The notes below the pieces were generated by a model. It had not been told where the DNA came from. It worked only from the letters and a program-made list of their open reading frames with translations, and did no database searches. Position numbers and translations under genes: made by a program. This document shows, one piece after another, positions 14,117 to 26,260 of a stretch of 64,000 bases of DNA (its first letter is position 1; each line of letters opens with the position of its first letter). The stretch spans positions 28,962,101-29,026,100 of the forward strand of contig NC_044916.1 in NCBI RefSeq assembly GCF_003576645.1, read 5' to 3'. Source of the stretch: Ipomoea triloba (lineage: Eukaryota > Streptophyta > Magnoliopsida > Solanales > Convolvulaceae).

Positions 14117-15581
14117 TCCAAACAACAATCCACGTCAAATTAAAGCAACAAAACTAGCAACCAAAAAATTATATACATCCAAGTTTCACAACACGATCAA
14201 CACTTCCAACGCCATTTCCCGTATTGTCTGCATCAATGCAGATCAACTGTATGTATAAAATTTACAGAGAAATTGGAGAGTAGCAAGTCGAAAAACAAAA
14301 TGGCGAGTGTGAGGAAAATGAAAGGATTGTGAGATTAGCGTCAGAGTGTGGGTGGTGGAGAATGAAGATGGTGGTGGGACGGCCGTGAGGTTCGATTCTC
14401 GCTGATTGCTTCGTGGCTGTTCGCCGGTTTACGGGCTGATAGCACATCGCGCTCGCGCGCCTTTCTCAATTCTTTTTGGTTCCAAAATTTCCAACTTCTA
14501 ACCGTTTTCTTCCCCTTTTTTTTAGTGTCGTCTTTTCTTTTCCTTTTTTAGTTAAGGGCTTCGGATTTTTCGGCATCTTTTTTTCTTTCTTTTTCGCCCT
14601 TTAACTATGCTTAATTTACACAATGTGCGCTCTAATTCAATTTCATTCACCAATCGCCATGCTTCTTCCAACCGCAACATTTTGTCCATCATTATATAAC
14701 GGATTATGGTTCATTTTACTAAATAGATCATTCACATCAGATTTAGTAAATTAAAAATTAACATTTAGTATATTAAAAATAAATATTTATTTATAATTCA
14801 CATTGCAATGTGAATTATGGTCCATAGTATAATTTGCCACAATTTTGTATGCATGATTTTTGTTAACGTTAATTAAAACCAATCAACTTACCCACATTAT
14901 GTATTCTAAAAAAATCAAAACAAAAAAAATTACTGACATTATAATTTAAACTTTTAATTTAGAGAATAATTAGCAAGGATAGGCTTAGAATTTGTTTTTG
15001 TAAATTTTGAGTGTTATTTGATAAATTTTATTCCTTCCGGAGAAAAAGAGAGATAATTAACATTATAGAGAATTAATTTTAAAAACGCCTCCTCGCCCAA
15101 AATTGATAATCAAGAATCAAGGTAGTGAAAGCATTATACTTAAAAAGACCCATTTAGATAATGTATTCAATTACAAACGTACAAAGCTTAAAATTATGGC
15201 ACAAATTCTAAATAAGCAATAACTTATTACAAATTACTAATGAGTTGTTGGTCAAAATAAACTAAAAAAAGTGTTGTGTAATCAATAATATATTTGTTCA
15301 ACCCATAAGGGAAGTTTATATATAATAATCTAAATAAGTAAATAGGCGGCAAAAATAAAATTTACCAGATGACATTAAAGTAGCCAAATAAATGCACATT
15401 GGCCTCGAGATTAATGAAAATATACTAATACAAATAAATAAGATATTCCACTTTCATTGAGTTAAATAATTTTGGTACAAAAGGAGGTCCTAAAGGTAAA
15501 ACTTCAAGGACAAAATAGCTGCTGGCTAGGTGTATTTAGGCACAGCAACAGATGACTTCATCATAACATCATATCCTCCAT
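14117..15581. other. Intergenic: PI4KA1 5' flank and CLPP6 3' flank
   Basis: No gene is supported here. Positions 14117-14460 should hold the PI4KA1 5' UTR and promoter; I see no clear TATA box. The rest is AT-rich. At about 14698-14840 there is a piece ending in TTATGGTCCATAGTATAATTT, resembling the ends of the repeat at 26487-26940. Confidence 0.7.
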
Positions 15582-18531
15582 CTAATATTCAGTTTCCAGT
15601 ATCCCATCAATAAGCCCAAAGTCCATAGCCTGATGCAGTGGTCAAGAAAGCAAAAGGAAAATGTTAGCACTACTATGGTGAGGTGTGAGATTTGCTTAAA
15701 TGACATTCAAGGATAAGAAAAAGGGAAACTTGCATTTTTAGTCCTTCACTCGTACCCGTGGTACAAACTTAGTCTCTGAGTTATATGCATGACCATCTTT
15801 AACCCATGAGTTATGCACGAAGTGGCAATTTTAGTCATCCAGAGACCACCAATTTGTCACTTAATAAAGTGGTTGATTTGGTCCTTCAAGGACTAAAATC
15901 GTCACTCCATACATAACTTAGGGGTTAAGATGGTCACACATATAACTCAGGGACTAAGTCTGTACAACGAGTATATGCTGGAGGACCAAAAATGCAATAT
16001 TCCCTAAGAAAAATCTTCTTATACATTTTTTTTTTCCTCGAAGCATACTTTGGAGATCTTGAAGCTAGAATCAAGGAGAACTGCAAATAGTCCGCAGTAC
16101 AAGGAAAACCATATACTCCCTCTGTCCCATTTTACCTGTCCTATTTACTATTCATTGGTCAAACCAACTCTTTCTTCTTTGCTTATTTTCTTTAGTAATT
16201 TTTTTTTATTTTTAAATTTAATTTTTTGTGTTTAATAGTTCTTTTAATGTAGTTTCTAAATATATAAAATTTATATATTAATGCTAGGCTTAATATTATG
16301 AAAAATTGGATTAAAAATTACTTCAGTCAAGCCTCGTTAAACGAATCAGACAACCATTTTGGGACGGAGGTAGTAATAGTTAATGTTTTACCTCAGCAGC
16401 AGACATAAAATAATCCCGTTCGGTGAAGTCTTGAACTTTCTCAAGGGGTTGGCCGGTAAAGGCAGCAAACATTTTGTCAATTTTCTGTGAAATAAAAGAA
16501 AAGGTTTAAAGTTAAAAGAAATCGAGTAGAAGCCTTGGCTATATGCAAATCGAGTAGAAGCCTTGGCTATATGCCTATAAGTAGAATTAACTCCCCGCTT
16601 AAGGCCCTAGCACATGATCAAAGTAGTAAAATGTCATCAATCCCTGTTTGGATCAATATGGAACCAGATTTTATGATGTTAGCTTAAAAGATTAAAGATC
16701 TAACAGAAAGGGATTCCGCTTCTGAATTAAGCTGATTAACTATGTGCAAATATCAGAGGTCAGAGCCAAGAGTCAATTGGTAATGGGATAGTGATTAAAC
16801 ATTCATCCCACCCCCCACAGAGCCATCCACCAGACTTAAACAGAGAGATGCTCAATTTCAAATTCGAAATTTGAGAAAACAGCAAAACAGTGTCAAATTC
16901 AAAAGGAATACTACAGAGATCAAATGAACTGACATGGCGAGATTGAACTGCTTCATTCACTTGGCGCCTCACATCCTCCACATGACCCTGCAGCAGTAAA
17001 GAGCAGAATCAGGCATCTACTTTAAAGCCTGCATTTGTTTGATCCTTCAGGATGACATAACAATATTCTTTTAGTTAAGTAATATATACCCCGCATCCAC
17101 TTTGTGGTTGATGAACCATAATACGTGCATTTGGCATTGCATACCGCATACCCTTTTCCCCACCTGCAAGAAGAAGTGTCCCTTGACTTGCAGCAACTCC
17201 AAGACATACTGTACCAACCTTAGGCTTTATCTGAATAAAAGGATAGCTATAGACATAGTTATCAGGGGAATATAACTTCCAGGAAGACAAGTATAGTTCA
17301 TAATTTGAGATGCCAATAATGATTCATACTAGTTACCTATGACTGCAGGTGCACAAGCGTTAACTAATGGAATAAAATAGTTGCAGTCTTACCCAGGACA
17401 TGCAGTCATATATTGCCATCACAGAATACGTGCTTCCGCCTGGGCAGTTAATATACATCTGCAATTGGGAAGAACATAGCAATACTTATAAGATGTGATG
17501 CCGCTCTAGAGATAACAAATATATGAAAAAGGCCATACCAAAATATCAGCATTTTCATCAATTGTTGCTAGTGTTACGAGTTGTGATATGACTCTTTGAG
17601 CAACTTGTCCGTTGACTGGTTGTCCAACGAAGACAATGCGATTTCTAAACAATACCATTGATAGATCCAATGGGCCAGCTGGTGTCAGCACAGCAGGCAT
17701 TACAGGCGGATTTCCCCTTCTAGCTTCAATAGTGGGATAACTGCTCAAAAAAAACCTCACTACATCAGGGAATTAATATCTTTTTTTGATATGTTAGAGA
17801 ATAAATATCCCTAGCTCAAACTGAAAACTACATCTAAAAGACAAAAAGCATAATCCAACAAAAAATACTTATTGGTGAAATTAAGTTATTTCTTGACAAA
17901 CAGATTACAAAAACGTAATTAAGCACTACACTATAGCTAATTTGTTTTCCACAATATTGCATATTACTAGAGTCTATAAAGTGCCAAAAAGGATATTAAC
18001 CCTAATGGAAAATATGTATGATTCACAGCAACCATTCCAAAAACACAACCACGTATACAGATATGTACAGAACATCTTTCCAACTATCATGATCCTCTAA
18101 CAGGCTAAGAGAAACAAACCGTCGATTATTATCAGCTTTAGGGTTGTTCTGGTCATGTTTTAAGCGCAACCCCTGCACCTTACTGGATAGTCCTGAAGAT
18201 TTCACAAAAATAATAACTTTTGTCAACTATTCAAGTTCAAACCAATAATTTAAACTCCAGATTTCAGCAACTACTGAGAATACCGATTTTTGAGGAATCA
18301 AAACTGGGGCTAGGAAGCGCAGACGCTATTTGTTTCCCTAAGCTTCTACAAAAAACAAAGAAAAAAAAAATTCTTAATCAGTATATACTCCGTAGCATTG
18401 AAACAGAAAACGGAAATTAGAAGCTAAAAATAATAAAATTGCCTGCGGGGCGGCCAAGTGCGAAGCGGCGTTGGTCGGTGAAGTAAGGCGATTGAAGCTT
18501 TAGAAGGCGTTGTAATGGTTGATGCTGCCAT
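15582..18531 (-). CDS. CLPP6: Plastid ATP-dependent Clp protease proteolytic subunit P6
   Basis: Nuclear gene for a ClpP-type serine protease subunit of the chloroplast Clp core, which degrades unfolded or tagged stromal proteins with ClpC chaperones (family knowledge). Exons, minus strand: 18531-18443, 18345-18284, 18192-18120, 17740-17539, 17458-17393, 17230-17090, 16987-16934, 16484-16392, 15629-15582. These give 275 aa; Arabidopsis CLPP6 is about 271. Residues 1 to about 75 are a Ser/Thr/Arg-rich transit-peptide-like leader. The core starts near [11 protein letters not shown]. The triad is visible: Ser179 in GVAASQG, His204 in IMVHQPQ and Asp253 in FTERDYF, with the spacing seen in bacterial ClpP. 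It ends [11 protein letters not shown]. Intron 1 has a GC donor. The last intron carries two MITEs. Assignment to P6 rather than another ClpP rests on the NPPVMP and LETEY ends. Confidence 0.95.
15723..16004. mobile_element. Mutator-like MITE in the last CLPP6 intron
   Basis: This is a 282-bp foldback element. The left end GGGAAACTTGCATTTTTAG and the inverted right end GGGAATATTGCATTTTTGG pair across the whole element. It is flanked by a perfect 9-bp direct repeat TAAGAAAAA (15714-15722 and 16005-16013), the duplication length typical of Mutator-like elements. It has no coding capacity. Confidence 0.85.
16116..16373. mobile_element. Stowaway-type (Tc1/mariner) MITE in the last CLPP6 intron
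   Basis: A 258-bp element with inverted ends CTCCCTCTGTCCCATTTTA and CTACCTCCGTCCCAAAATG, flanked by TA on each side. These are the classic Stowaway ends and target. Its interior matches the copy at 19255-19509. Confidence 0.9.
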
Positions 18532-18930
18532 TTTCCAAAGGGTTGAGCGTATGCGATAGAGCAAAAGCAAGCTGCTTTCTCAGTCTTCTGGTAAACCAGG
18601 ATAAGAGTTTCGGATGCCCACTTTTATTGGGCTTTGATAAGCTGTTGTATTAATTCCTCGGCAGCCCAACTTGGAAACGAAAATTTTGAACCAAAAAAAA
18701 AAAGGATAAGAGAATTATAATTACTTTTGTTTAACTTATAATTCTAAATATGTGATCTAAAAATTGATTTAGAATTTATTTTTAAAAATTTTTTGAAAAG
18801 TTGAATTTTGATCATTTCAAAAATAGAAAATAGAAAATAGTTAATACAACTAACTCTATTAGATTGTAATATCTGTTCAAACATACTTTCTCAATTTATT
18901 GGAGCACAAATAGTCAGTATTGCCTCATGA
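18532..18930. other. CLPP6 upstream region
   Basis: Holds the presumed CLPP6 5' UTR and promoter, then AT-rich DNA. No convincing TATA box is seen near the start codon, as is common for plastid-protein housekeeping genes. Confidence 0.5.
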
Positions 18931-19188
18931 CCTCTCATATGGGAGAGCCACTACTCTGCCATATGAGCACAATGTTAACTTCACCAAATTTATATATTAT
19001 TATTTTTAAATTTAATGCTTAATAAACGAATATTTAAGTAAACTATCAAATCTGAAACTCCTCTCATATGGGAGAGTCACTACTCTGCCATATGAGCACA
19101 AGGTTAATTTCACCAAATTTATATATTATTATTTTTAAATTTAATGCTTAATAAACGAATATTTAAGTAAACTATCAAATCTGAAACA
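18931..19188. repeat. Two tandem copies of a 129-bp unit
   Basis: The unit begins CCTCTCATATGGGAGAG and recurs 129 bp later with few changes. Each unit contains the inverted pair CTCATATG/CATATGAG. Read on the minus strand, ATGGCAGAGTAGTGGC resembles a tRNA A box, so the unit may derive from a decayed SINE head; no good B box remains. Confidence 0.85.
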
Positions 19189-19254
19189 AAATCAATAATT
19201 ATGAGATTATTTATGGTCAAATTGAAAATTGATGATGAAAATTGATAAATGTTA

Positions 19255-19509
19255 TTCCATCTGTTCCATTTTATCTGTCATATTTACTATTTATTGGTCA
19301 AACAAAATCTTTCTTCTTTGTTTATTTTCTTTATTATTTTTTACTTGTTTTTAAATTTAATTTTTTGTGTTTAATAGTACTTTTAGTGAAGTTTCTAAAT
19401 ATATAAATTTTATATATTAATATTAAACTTAATATTATGAAAAAAATGAATTAAAAATAACTTCAGTAAAGTATAGTTAATCGAGACACATAAAATGGGA
19501 CGGAGGGAA
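19255..19509. mobile_element. Second Stowaway-type MITE
   Basis: Ends TTCCATCTGTTCCATTTTA and (inverted) TTCCCTCCGTCCCATTTTA, with TA on both flanks. The interior is clearly related to 16116-16373, for example the shared ATTGGTCAAA and TTTCTTCTTTG stretches. Confidence 0.88.
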
Positions 19510-19959
19510 TAATAGTCAAAGGATTATTTATGGTCCAATTAAAAGTCAAGAATGAAAGTTACTCCATACTAAATATCAATAGTTAATGGAATATTCACGG
19601 ATTAGTTCAGAAATAAATTAAGCGACTATTTGATAATAGTTGCTTAGAGAGAAAATCTTATTAATTGAAGAAAAGTATTGATATATGTGTCACCCTTAGA
19701 AAAGTCAAAAATGGATAATAGATTTAAAAACAAAAAACAAAAAAAAAAAAGCAAAAAACAAAAAAAGAGAGACAAAACTCTACTAGGACACTACTACTTT
19801 AAGTAAATCGATGCTGTTTTGGACTAGTATTCTTTTAAAAAAAAAATCAATAATAATATAATCAATATTTCAAGTAAATAATTTTTATTTTATTAAATTT
19901 AAATTTAAATCATTTTCAATTCTTTTTCACCAGCAAAATTAGCAGAATAAATTAAGGAT

Positions 19960-20210
19960 AACAACGGAGCAGAGCGGGAATAGGGGCGGGGATTGGGGTC
20001 CCGTCCCCGCCCCGTTCCTCGGCGGGAACGGGGAATTATTTCTCATTCCCGTCCTCGCGGGGATTTTTTGGGACGGGAAATCCCCGCCCCCATTTACTAT
20101 GAGATTGGAAACATATTATTTCTCTAGAATGAGAACCAGATTGGAAAGTATAACAATGCGAACCAATAAAGACATAACCAAATGCTTTATTTCTCCATTA
20201 ATAATAATAA

Positions 20211-20266
<56 letters not shown>

Positions 20267-20464
20267 TTATATATAATATTATACGGGAATCAGGGACGGG
20301 GATCGGGTCGGGGCGGGGAATGCCCTCCCCGTCCCCGTCCCCGACGGAGATGGAGAAATTCTCCCCATCTTCGCTCCTGTTCCCCAAAAAAATTCCCCAA
20401 AATCACTCCCGTCAAGGCAGGGGTTGGTTTTCTTCCCGTCAAACGGGTTGAATTGTCATCCCTA
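19960..20464. mobile_element. GC-rich foldback element with a TA microsatellite core
   Basis: Both arms are runs of GGGGCGGGGA/TCCCCGCCCC-type words in inverted arrangement, separated by AT-rich DNA with an ATT/TA microsatellite (20200-20262). The outer ends AAGGATAACAA and (inverted) AGGGATGACAATT are similar, which suggests imperfect terminal inverted repeats. I found no clear target duplication. Apparent ORFs here come from the repeat. Confidence 0.6.
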
Positions 20465-20738
20465 GGATAAGTGATTATTAGAATATGTCACTTTACTACA
20501 ATTTACAACTCAACTAACATTCTAAAGTGATAGACAGTGACATATATATAATGGAGAGTGTAACTTCTTGTGAATTGGCAAACTATATCATAAACTAAAA
20601 TTAGTCAAAACATATCAAATTTGATAAGAAAATTATAGTGTATGTAAAATTATTCGTATAATTAAGCTCTATTCATCAATACCAAATACAAATATGTAAA
20701 TACAAATCCAGTAATAATATAATACTGATGCCCGATTA

Positions 20739-21563
20739 CTAGCTACCGTGTTGAGAATCCGAGGAAACCCAAACTAGATTGTCAGGTGGGAAGAAATGGC
20801 AAACCGGTGAGCTTCCCGGCTGGATTCCCAGCACCCGAAACGAGACGTGATCGCGGTTCCACCGCGACGTATCCATATGGCAGATGGCCACGGCCTCCGC
20901 TCTTTCCTCCCCATCCTCGCTCACCAGCGAAGCCTCGAAAACTCTGGTGTCGCCCTCTTGGCTGTGGCAGTAGAACACCGCGTAAGGGTAGGGCAAGCTG
21001 TGACATCCCACCATCTTCCGCCCCGCAATCTCCCTCGGAGCTCCCACAATCGTGTAATTCCGCAACGCCGCGGAGTGGTTGGCGGCGAATTCCGTGGTCA
21101 CGACTCTGATCTGAGAATCCGATCCCAGGATTCCGCGAACCGAATCCAGCATCGATTCCAGAGACGCGGCGCAGAATTTCGTTTCGCCCTTCATGGCCGG
21201 GAACTCGCAGTGGCCGAGCGTCTGTTCCATGGCTCTCGCCTGCGGAGAGGCAGGGGAGAAGGAGAAGAGGTCCAGGAGATGCGGGAGCTCGGCTGATGAG
21301 AATGGAATGGAATCGGCGTCCGCCCTGGAGAGGAGACGAGGAGACGACGACGTCGAGGCGAAGAAGATCTGCAGTGTTTTGCCCATCTTCAGATCGTCGG
21401 GAGTGAAGAAGATATTGACTTCGGGATCCATGTGCGATACTGAATCTGAATGTTTATTGTGTGTATTCATTTCCAGGATCTTTCTACTCCCACTGCCTTG
21501 GCTTACAAGCTGGAAGAAAAGTATTGCATAGACGAAAATGGAATATCTGAATCCCCAATCCAT
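20739..21563 (-). CDS. BURP-domain protein, USPL1/BNM2-like
   Basis: A 274-aa secreted plant protein of the BURP family, whose members are found in cell walls, protein storage vacuoles or seeds; the biochemical role is generally unknown. Residues 1 to about 25 (MDWGFRYSIFVYAILFFQLV) form a signal peptide. A short linker is followed by the BURP domain from about residue 48, with NIFFTPDDLKMG and LQIFF near its start. The four CH pairs at 187, 199, 228 and 255 have spacings of 10, 27 and 25 residues, fitting the BURP signature. No long variable repeat region is present, as in USPL1/BNM2-type members. The ATG at 21563 is chosen because the upstream in-frame extension begins with TTG and because a TATA box lies about 95 bp upstream. 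Single exon. USPL1 also neighbours PI4K alpha 1 in Arabidopsis. Confidence 0.93.
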   Translation of the reverse strand: MDWGFRYSIFVYAILFFQLVSQGSGSRKILEMNTHNKHSDSVSHMDPEVNIFFTPDDLKMGKTLQIFFASTSSSPRLLSRADADSIPFSSAELPHLLDLFSFSPASPQARAMEQTLGHCEFPAMKGETKFCAASLESMLDSVRGILGSDSQIRVVTTEFAANHSAALRNYTIVGAPREIAGRKMVGCHSLPYPYAVFYCHSQEGDTRVFEASLVSEDGEERAEAVAICHMDTSRWNRDHVSFRVLGIQPGSSPVCHFFPPDNLVWVSSDSQHGS

Positions 21564-21653
21564 CTCTTGAAATGTTTTCTTCTTGATGCAATTACTAGAG
21601 GAGCTAAGAGAGCTTAAATTGGTCAAAGTAGTACCAGCATGAATGAAACTCCA

Positions 21654-21660
21654 TCTTTAT
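21654..21660 (-). promoter_or_regulatory. TATA box of the BURP gene
   Basis: TATAAAG on the minus strand (context GTGTATAAAGATGG). It predicts transcription starting near 21627, leaving a leader of about 60 nt before the ATG at 21563. Confidence 0.6.
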
Positions 21661-21663
21661 ACA

Positions 21664-22872
21664 CCAAGAAATTTATCTTATTCCACCAAAAAATATGAAT
21701 AGAAAAATGTCCAAGATAATGAAAGGTGTGGATTTGTCACTTGTACACCTGAAGACTAGAGTATGACTTGTAGGTAGGTTTATTGAGCTACTTGCGATTT
21801 ACCTCTGCGACTATAAGGACGTTAATAAAACAAAAAGAAATTAATTAACTTATATGTCCTAGAAGGGTGAACGAGATTGTGGTTTTAATTTGGATGATCA
21901 CTAGTAACATAGGGTCTACAAAACTTAATTGTATGTGAGGGTGATTCAACAATCCCATTAAGTGGGAGTCTGGAAGGATCAATGTTGGTGTCCACAAAAA
22001 ACCCATCACATTGCGACTATTAGGTTCAACTTACATCTTTACTCCCAATACCACCTAAAAACTAACTAAATTACCACACACTTGACTACCAACTCTTCAT
22101 TAACTAAAGCTGAATATGATAATTTTATACAAAATTCATGGTTGAAAAAAAAAAAAGCAAAAAACTCTAGTGATTCCCTCTATTGGGTACACCTATTGAT
22201 GATAGGGATAAACACAAATCAACAACCTTAGCTTTAATTCTGCTTGGTTTTGGTCAATTCTGCATCACACGATTAATGCAGAATGACTATGTTAACATAG
22301 TGTTAAATTGGGAGATGATCGGTCATCCGGAGGAGGCATAGGGAGGGCAATTCGCAACCACAGAGTTGTACAGTACAATAGGGAAGTTGTGCATAAAGTG
22401 GGTGTCCCACATGATAAAAAGTCAACTGCAACAGGTCATATGTACAGCCCAACAGCCTTCCACACACCACTATATCCACAACCGGCCTCGTGCTCATTCA
22501 CACCATCCCCTACGTTAGTCAACTCGAATCTATTGGTACTTATCCTCAACCCTTGGTTGTGAATATTTTTATAAAAAGTGCAATGAATGTCTCTTATATA
22601 CAGAGGGGAGAGGGGCCGGACACATCTTGATCATTCGGCATGTCCTCCACGTGTTATATGAAAAGCGACCGACAAAGTTATTTTTGTCAAGTGTCTTTTG
22701 AGGTTTGATCACATGATTGAACGTTTGGCGATTGTTATTTGGCTATGGGCGAGACTAGTTGTGCTTAGATTTAGTTGAATTGGCTTTGTTTTGATGTTCA
22801 TATATTGATCTGGGGTTCGATCGGATGTGGTCGGGAAATCTATATACAAGGAGACAAGTAAGTTTATTTGAT
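21664..22872. other. Intergenic, no gene supported
   Basis: Short ORFs near 22303-22562 occur on both strands. They show no recognisable family, no splice partner and no promoter. The DNA from about 22570 is less AT-rich than its surroundings and may be an old retroelement remnant. Confidence 0.5.
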
Positions 22873-23130
22873 AATGAGGCTGGGGAGGTCTACTACTAAT
22901 GAGACCAGGAGGTTTACTAATAATATAATGAGACCGAGAGGTCTACTAACAATGAAATTGAGAAGTAGGCATGCACGCACAAGGTTGGGAAATGTGCTTG
23001 CGAGACCGGGGAGTGCACTCTCGAGATCGGGAGATTGGGAAGTGCACCTATGTCGGTAAATACATAAATGTGATTGAAAAATACCCCAATGAGGTAAGAA
23101 AATACACAAATGTGGTTGAAAAATGCACTT
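22873..23130. repeat. Degenerate short repeats of GAGACC/GGTCTACTAA type
   Basis: Words such as GAGGTCTACTA and AATGAGACC recur at 25-35 bp spacing with drift, then change to ATACACAAATGTGGTTGAAAA-like words. This looks like a decayed minisatellite or retroelement spacer. No coding evidence. Confidence 0.5.
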
Positions 23131-23239
23131 ATGAGCTCCGTATGGCCAATGGATTACCCTATAACCCTATCACTTATACTTGCATACCTGAAACTGGAAG
23201 GCACACCTTTGTTTCATTATACTTGCGTGTCTGCTAACC

Positions 23240-25048
23240 TCAACTACATAGCATGCTCTTAGACCTTGGCTCTTATACCTCAGGATCAAACGCTTACCAC
23301 TATGCCAAAAATTATAGCTAGTAATGAAGGCACACCTTTATTTCTTTTTACTTGCGTAGCAGTTAGCACCACGGTCCAATGACATGATGCTAAACTCGGT
23401 TCTCCGAGCTCCAACCCAACAAATCTGATTAGCCCATTAACCTGATTTTTTAAATGTTATTTTAGCATGTTATGAATAATTTGGTATGTGAATTGAATAT
23501 AGTTTACTTTTTTGATGGATTTAGTTGTAGATATTTTAAAAAGTTTTTTTTTTCTAAAGTTTTATTTTAAAAAAATTAAAATTATATTAGCATGTATAAA
23601 GGAGCTTAAAAAGTTCATGTTATGAAGTCAAAACCTATTAACTAAACGTGTTTATTGCATCATCAACCTATTTAACAATCATGTTTTTATTTGAAATTCT
23701 AACGTGCTAATTTTAATGGGGTGTGTTTGTGTTTCACTTTATAATGTTAGTATCGTAATCGTGTCAATCAATTAACGAACATGTTTACACAAATTATACG
23801 TAAGGCCTATAATACATTAGTATTACATATTTTTAACACACAAAAAAAAAAATGAAAATGGCAAGAATACATACTTATTATTCAATAAATGCGTTTGTCC
23901 AAACTTAACAATTTAGAACAATTGAAAATTGAACTACTGAAGTAATCTCAGTATTTTGTGGGAGTGACAAGAAGTACAGTTTAAAATAATAAGTTTTAAC
24001 AGTGAATTCTATATAGTGAGCATATGTTATAGATAATATTAAAGATATTATAATGCTAATACATGATTTTTTTAAAGAATTACATTTAATCTAAGACTAT
24101 CTTTATCTCTATAATATTCTCCCACTTTCAAAATTGACTCTTACTTCCACATCATAAAATTTACAATTTTTTATTATTTTCTCAACATCTCTAAAATACT
24201 TTCGCACTTTCAACGGTGGTATCACTTTCATATATTATATTATAAATATAATAATAAAGTAATAATAAAATAATAAATATAATATTTTAAAAAATGCACA
24301 AAATTAAAGATTGACATGTATGTGTGCCACGCAGCCTTTTGCAAGCTTGTTATTTTAACAAACTTTGTAAGCCACCTGACTTACAAAATAAATAAATAAA
24401 TAAAAACACACATCATCTTCCACATCAGCTTGAAAGAGACTTCATTTCAGGGTTAAAAGACATGCAGCCTAACAAATATAGTTAAAACAAACTTTGAAAT
24501 AAAAAATGTGTTGATAGCAATGTAGCATAAATTACATTGATATGCTATATTTTATATTTTCTTCATTGTATCTCTTACATTTATTTTCCAAATTTAGCCC
24601 TTTATCTTTTGAAAATTAATCGATTCTCTTAACCTCGGTTAGAAGAGTTACAAAAAAAATGTTATGAATTTAATGCGATAGTTTTTTCCCTTTTATGTTA
24701 ATGACTCCTAATGAAAAAAAAAATTACATAATTGCATTTATAATACTATATTTGCATTCCAAAGAATCTCAAAAATAATATTGATTGAAATTTTTAGCAA
24801 ATATGATATATCTCTATTTCAACTTGTAGGATATGAAAATATTGGTTGATTTTTTTTTTAAATGTAATATTAAATTTTGGTGAAATAAGATGAATTATGC
24901 ATGATATAATTCATTTAATTTGCACTTTTTACCTAATGATATAATTGTGTGATAGTAAACATACGTTGTTACAAGTTCTTATCATAACTATTACGTATCA
25001 TTTTTGAAAAATAAAAATATTCAATTAATAAAGATAATCTTTTGTTGT

Positions 25049-25120
<72 letters not shown>

Positions 25121-25171
25121 CACTTTAATTATGGATAAAATTTAACATATTTTTTAAAGTCCGTGTAAGAA
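23240..25171. other. AT-rich intergenic DNA with a TA microsatellite
   Basis: No gene, RNA or intact element recognised. A TA dinucleotide tract of about 60 bp lies at 25055-25115. Confidence 0.6.
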
Positions 25172-26260
25172 AATAATGTCTTTTATTAAATATATATCTT
25201 ATAATTTCATCTATTATTCTACATTTATTTTGCCAATATATTTTTGCAATTTTTTAAATTTATTAGACAAAATTTATTCGAACATTGCACATACATATAA
25301 CTAGTACACTAAAAACTAGTACTCAAAAAAAAAAAAAAAAAAACTAGTACACTAAAAAAATGATAGAGATTAAATAGAAAAGCATTATGATTAACAAATA
25401 ACAACCAATAGGTATGGGTCTTCAACAGAGCTTACTTAATATAATTAATTTGCATTCATTAATCATTTGACCATCATTGCGTGAACCCAATTTATTAGTA
25501 TCATGAATTATTTTCTAAAAATTAAATAATTAAAGCAAGAATAATTAACATAAAATATTAAGGTCCTGTTTGGTAAATAATCAGCCTATCAGCCAATTTT
25601 GGCTTATTTGATCAGGTAAATAATATGCTTTTTGTAACTCCAAAATGCTAAAATTCAAAAGGCTACCCAAAGTAGCATTTTCAATTAGCTTTTTGAGAAA
25701 AGAAATTATACCAAANAATAATGTCTTTTATTAAATATATATCTTATAATTTCATCTATTATTCTACATTTATTTTGCCAATATATTTTTGCAATTTTTT
25801 AAATTTATTAGACAAAATTTATTCGAACATTGCACATACATATAACTAGTACACTAAAAACTAGTACTCAAAAAAAAAAAAAAAAAAACTAGTACACTAA
25901 AAAAATGATAGAGATTAAATAGAAAAGCATTATGATTAACAAATAACAACCAATAGGTATGGGTCTTCAACAGAGCTTACTTAATATAATTAATTTGCAT
26001 TCATTAATCATTTGACCATCATTGCGTGAACCCAATTTATTAGTATCATGAATTATTTTCTAAAAATTAAATAATTAAAGCAAGAATAATTAACATAAAA
26101 TATTAAGGTCCTGTTTGGTAAATAATCAGCCTATCAGCCAATTTTGGCTTATTTGATCAGGTAAATAATATGCTTTTTGTAACTCCAAAATGCTAAAATT
26201 CAAAAGGCTACCCAAAGTAGCATTTTCAATTAGCTTTTTGAGAAAAGAAATTATACCAAA
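25172..26260. repeat. Identical 544-bp block repeated across a single N (assembly artefact)
   Basis: 25172-25715 and 25717-26260 appear identical at a constant offset of 545, including a run of A inside each. The only base between them is the N at 25716. Copy 1 stops in the middle of a Tourist MITE that copy 2 completes. This is the signature of overlapping contig ends joined without merging. Confidence 0.92.

Noticed and set aside
21564..21626. N-terminal extension of the BURP ORF to 21626
   Set aside because: The first codon is TTG, not ATG, and it lies at the predicted transcription start.
22303..23237. Short ORFs on both strands
   Set aside because: No recognisable family, overlapping opposite-strand frames, and repeat-like sequence.
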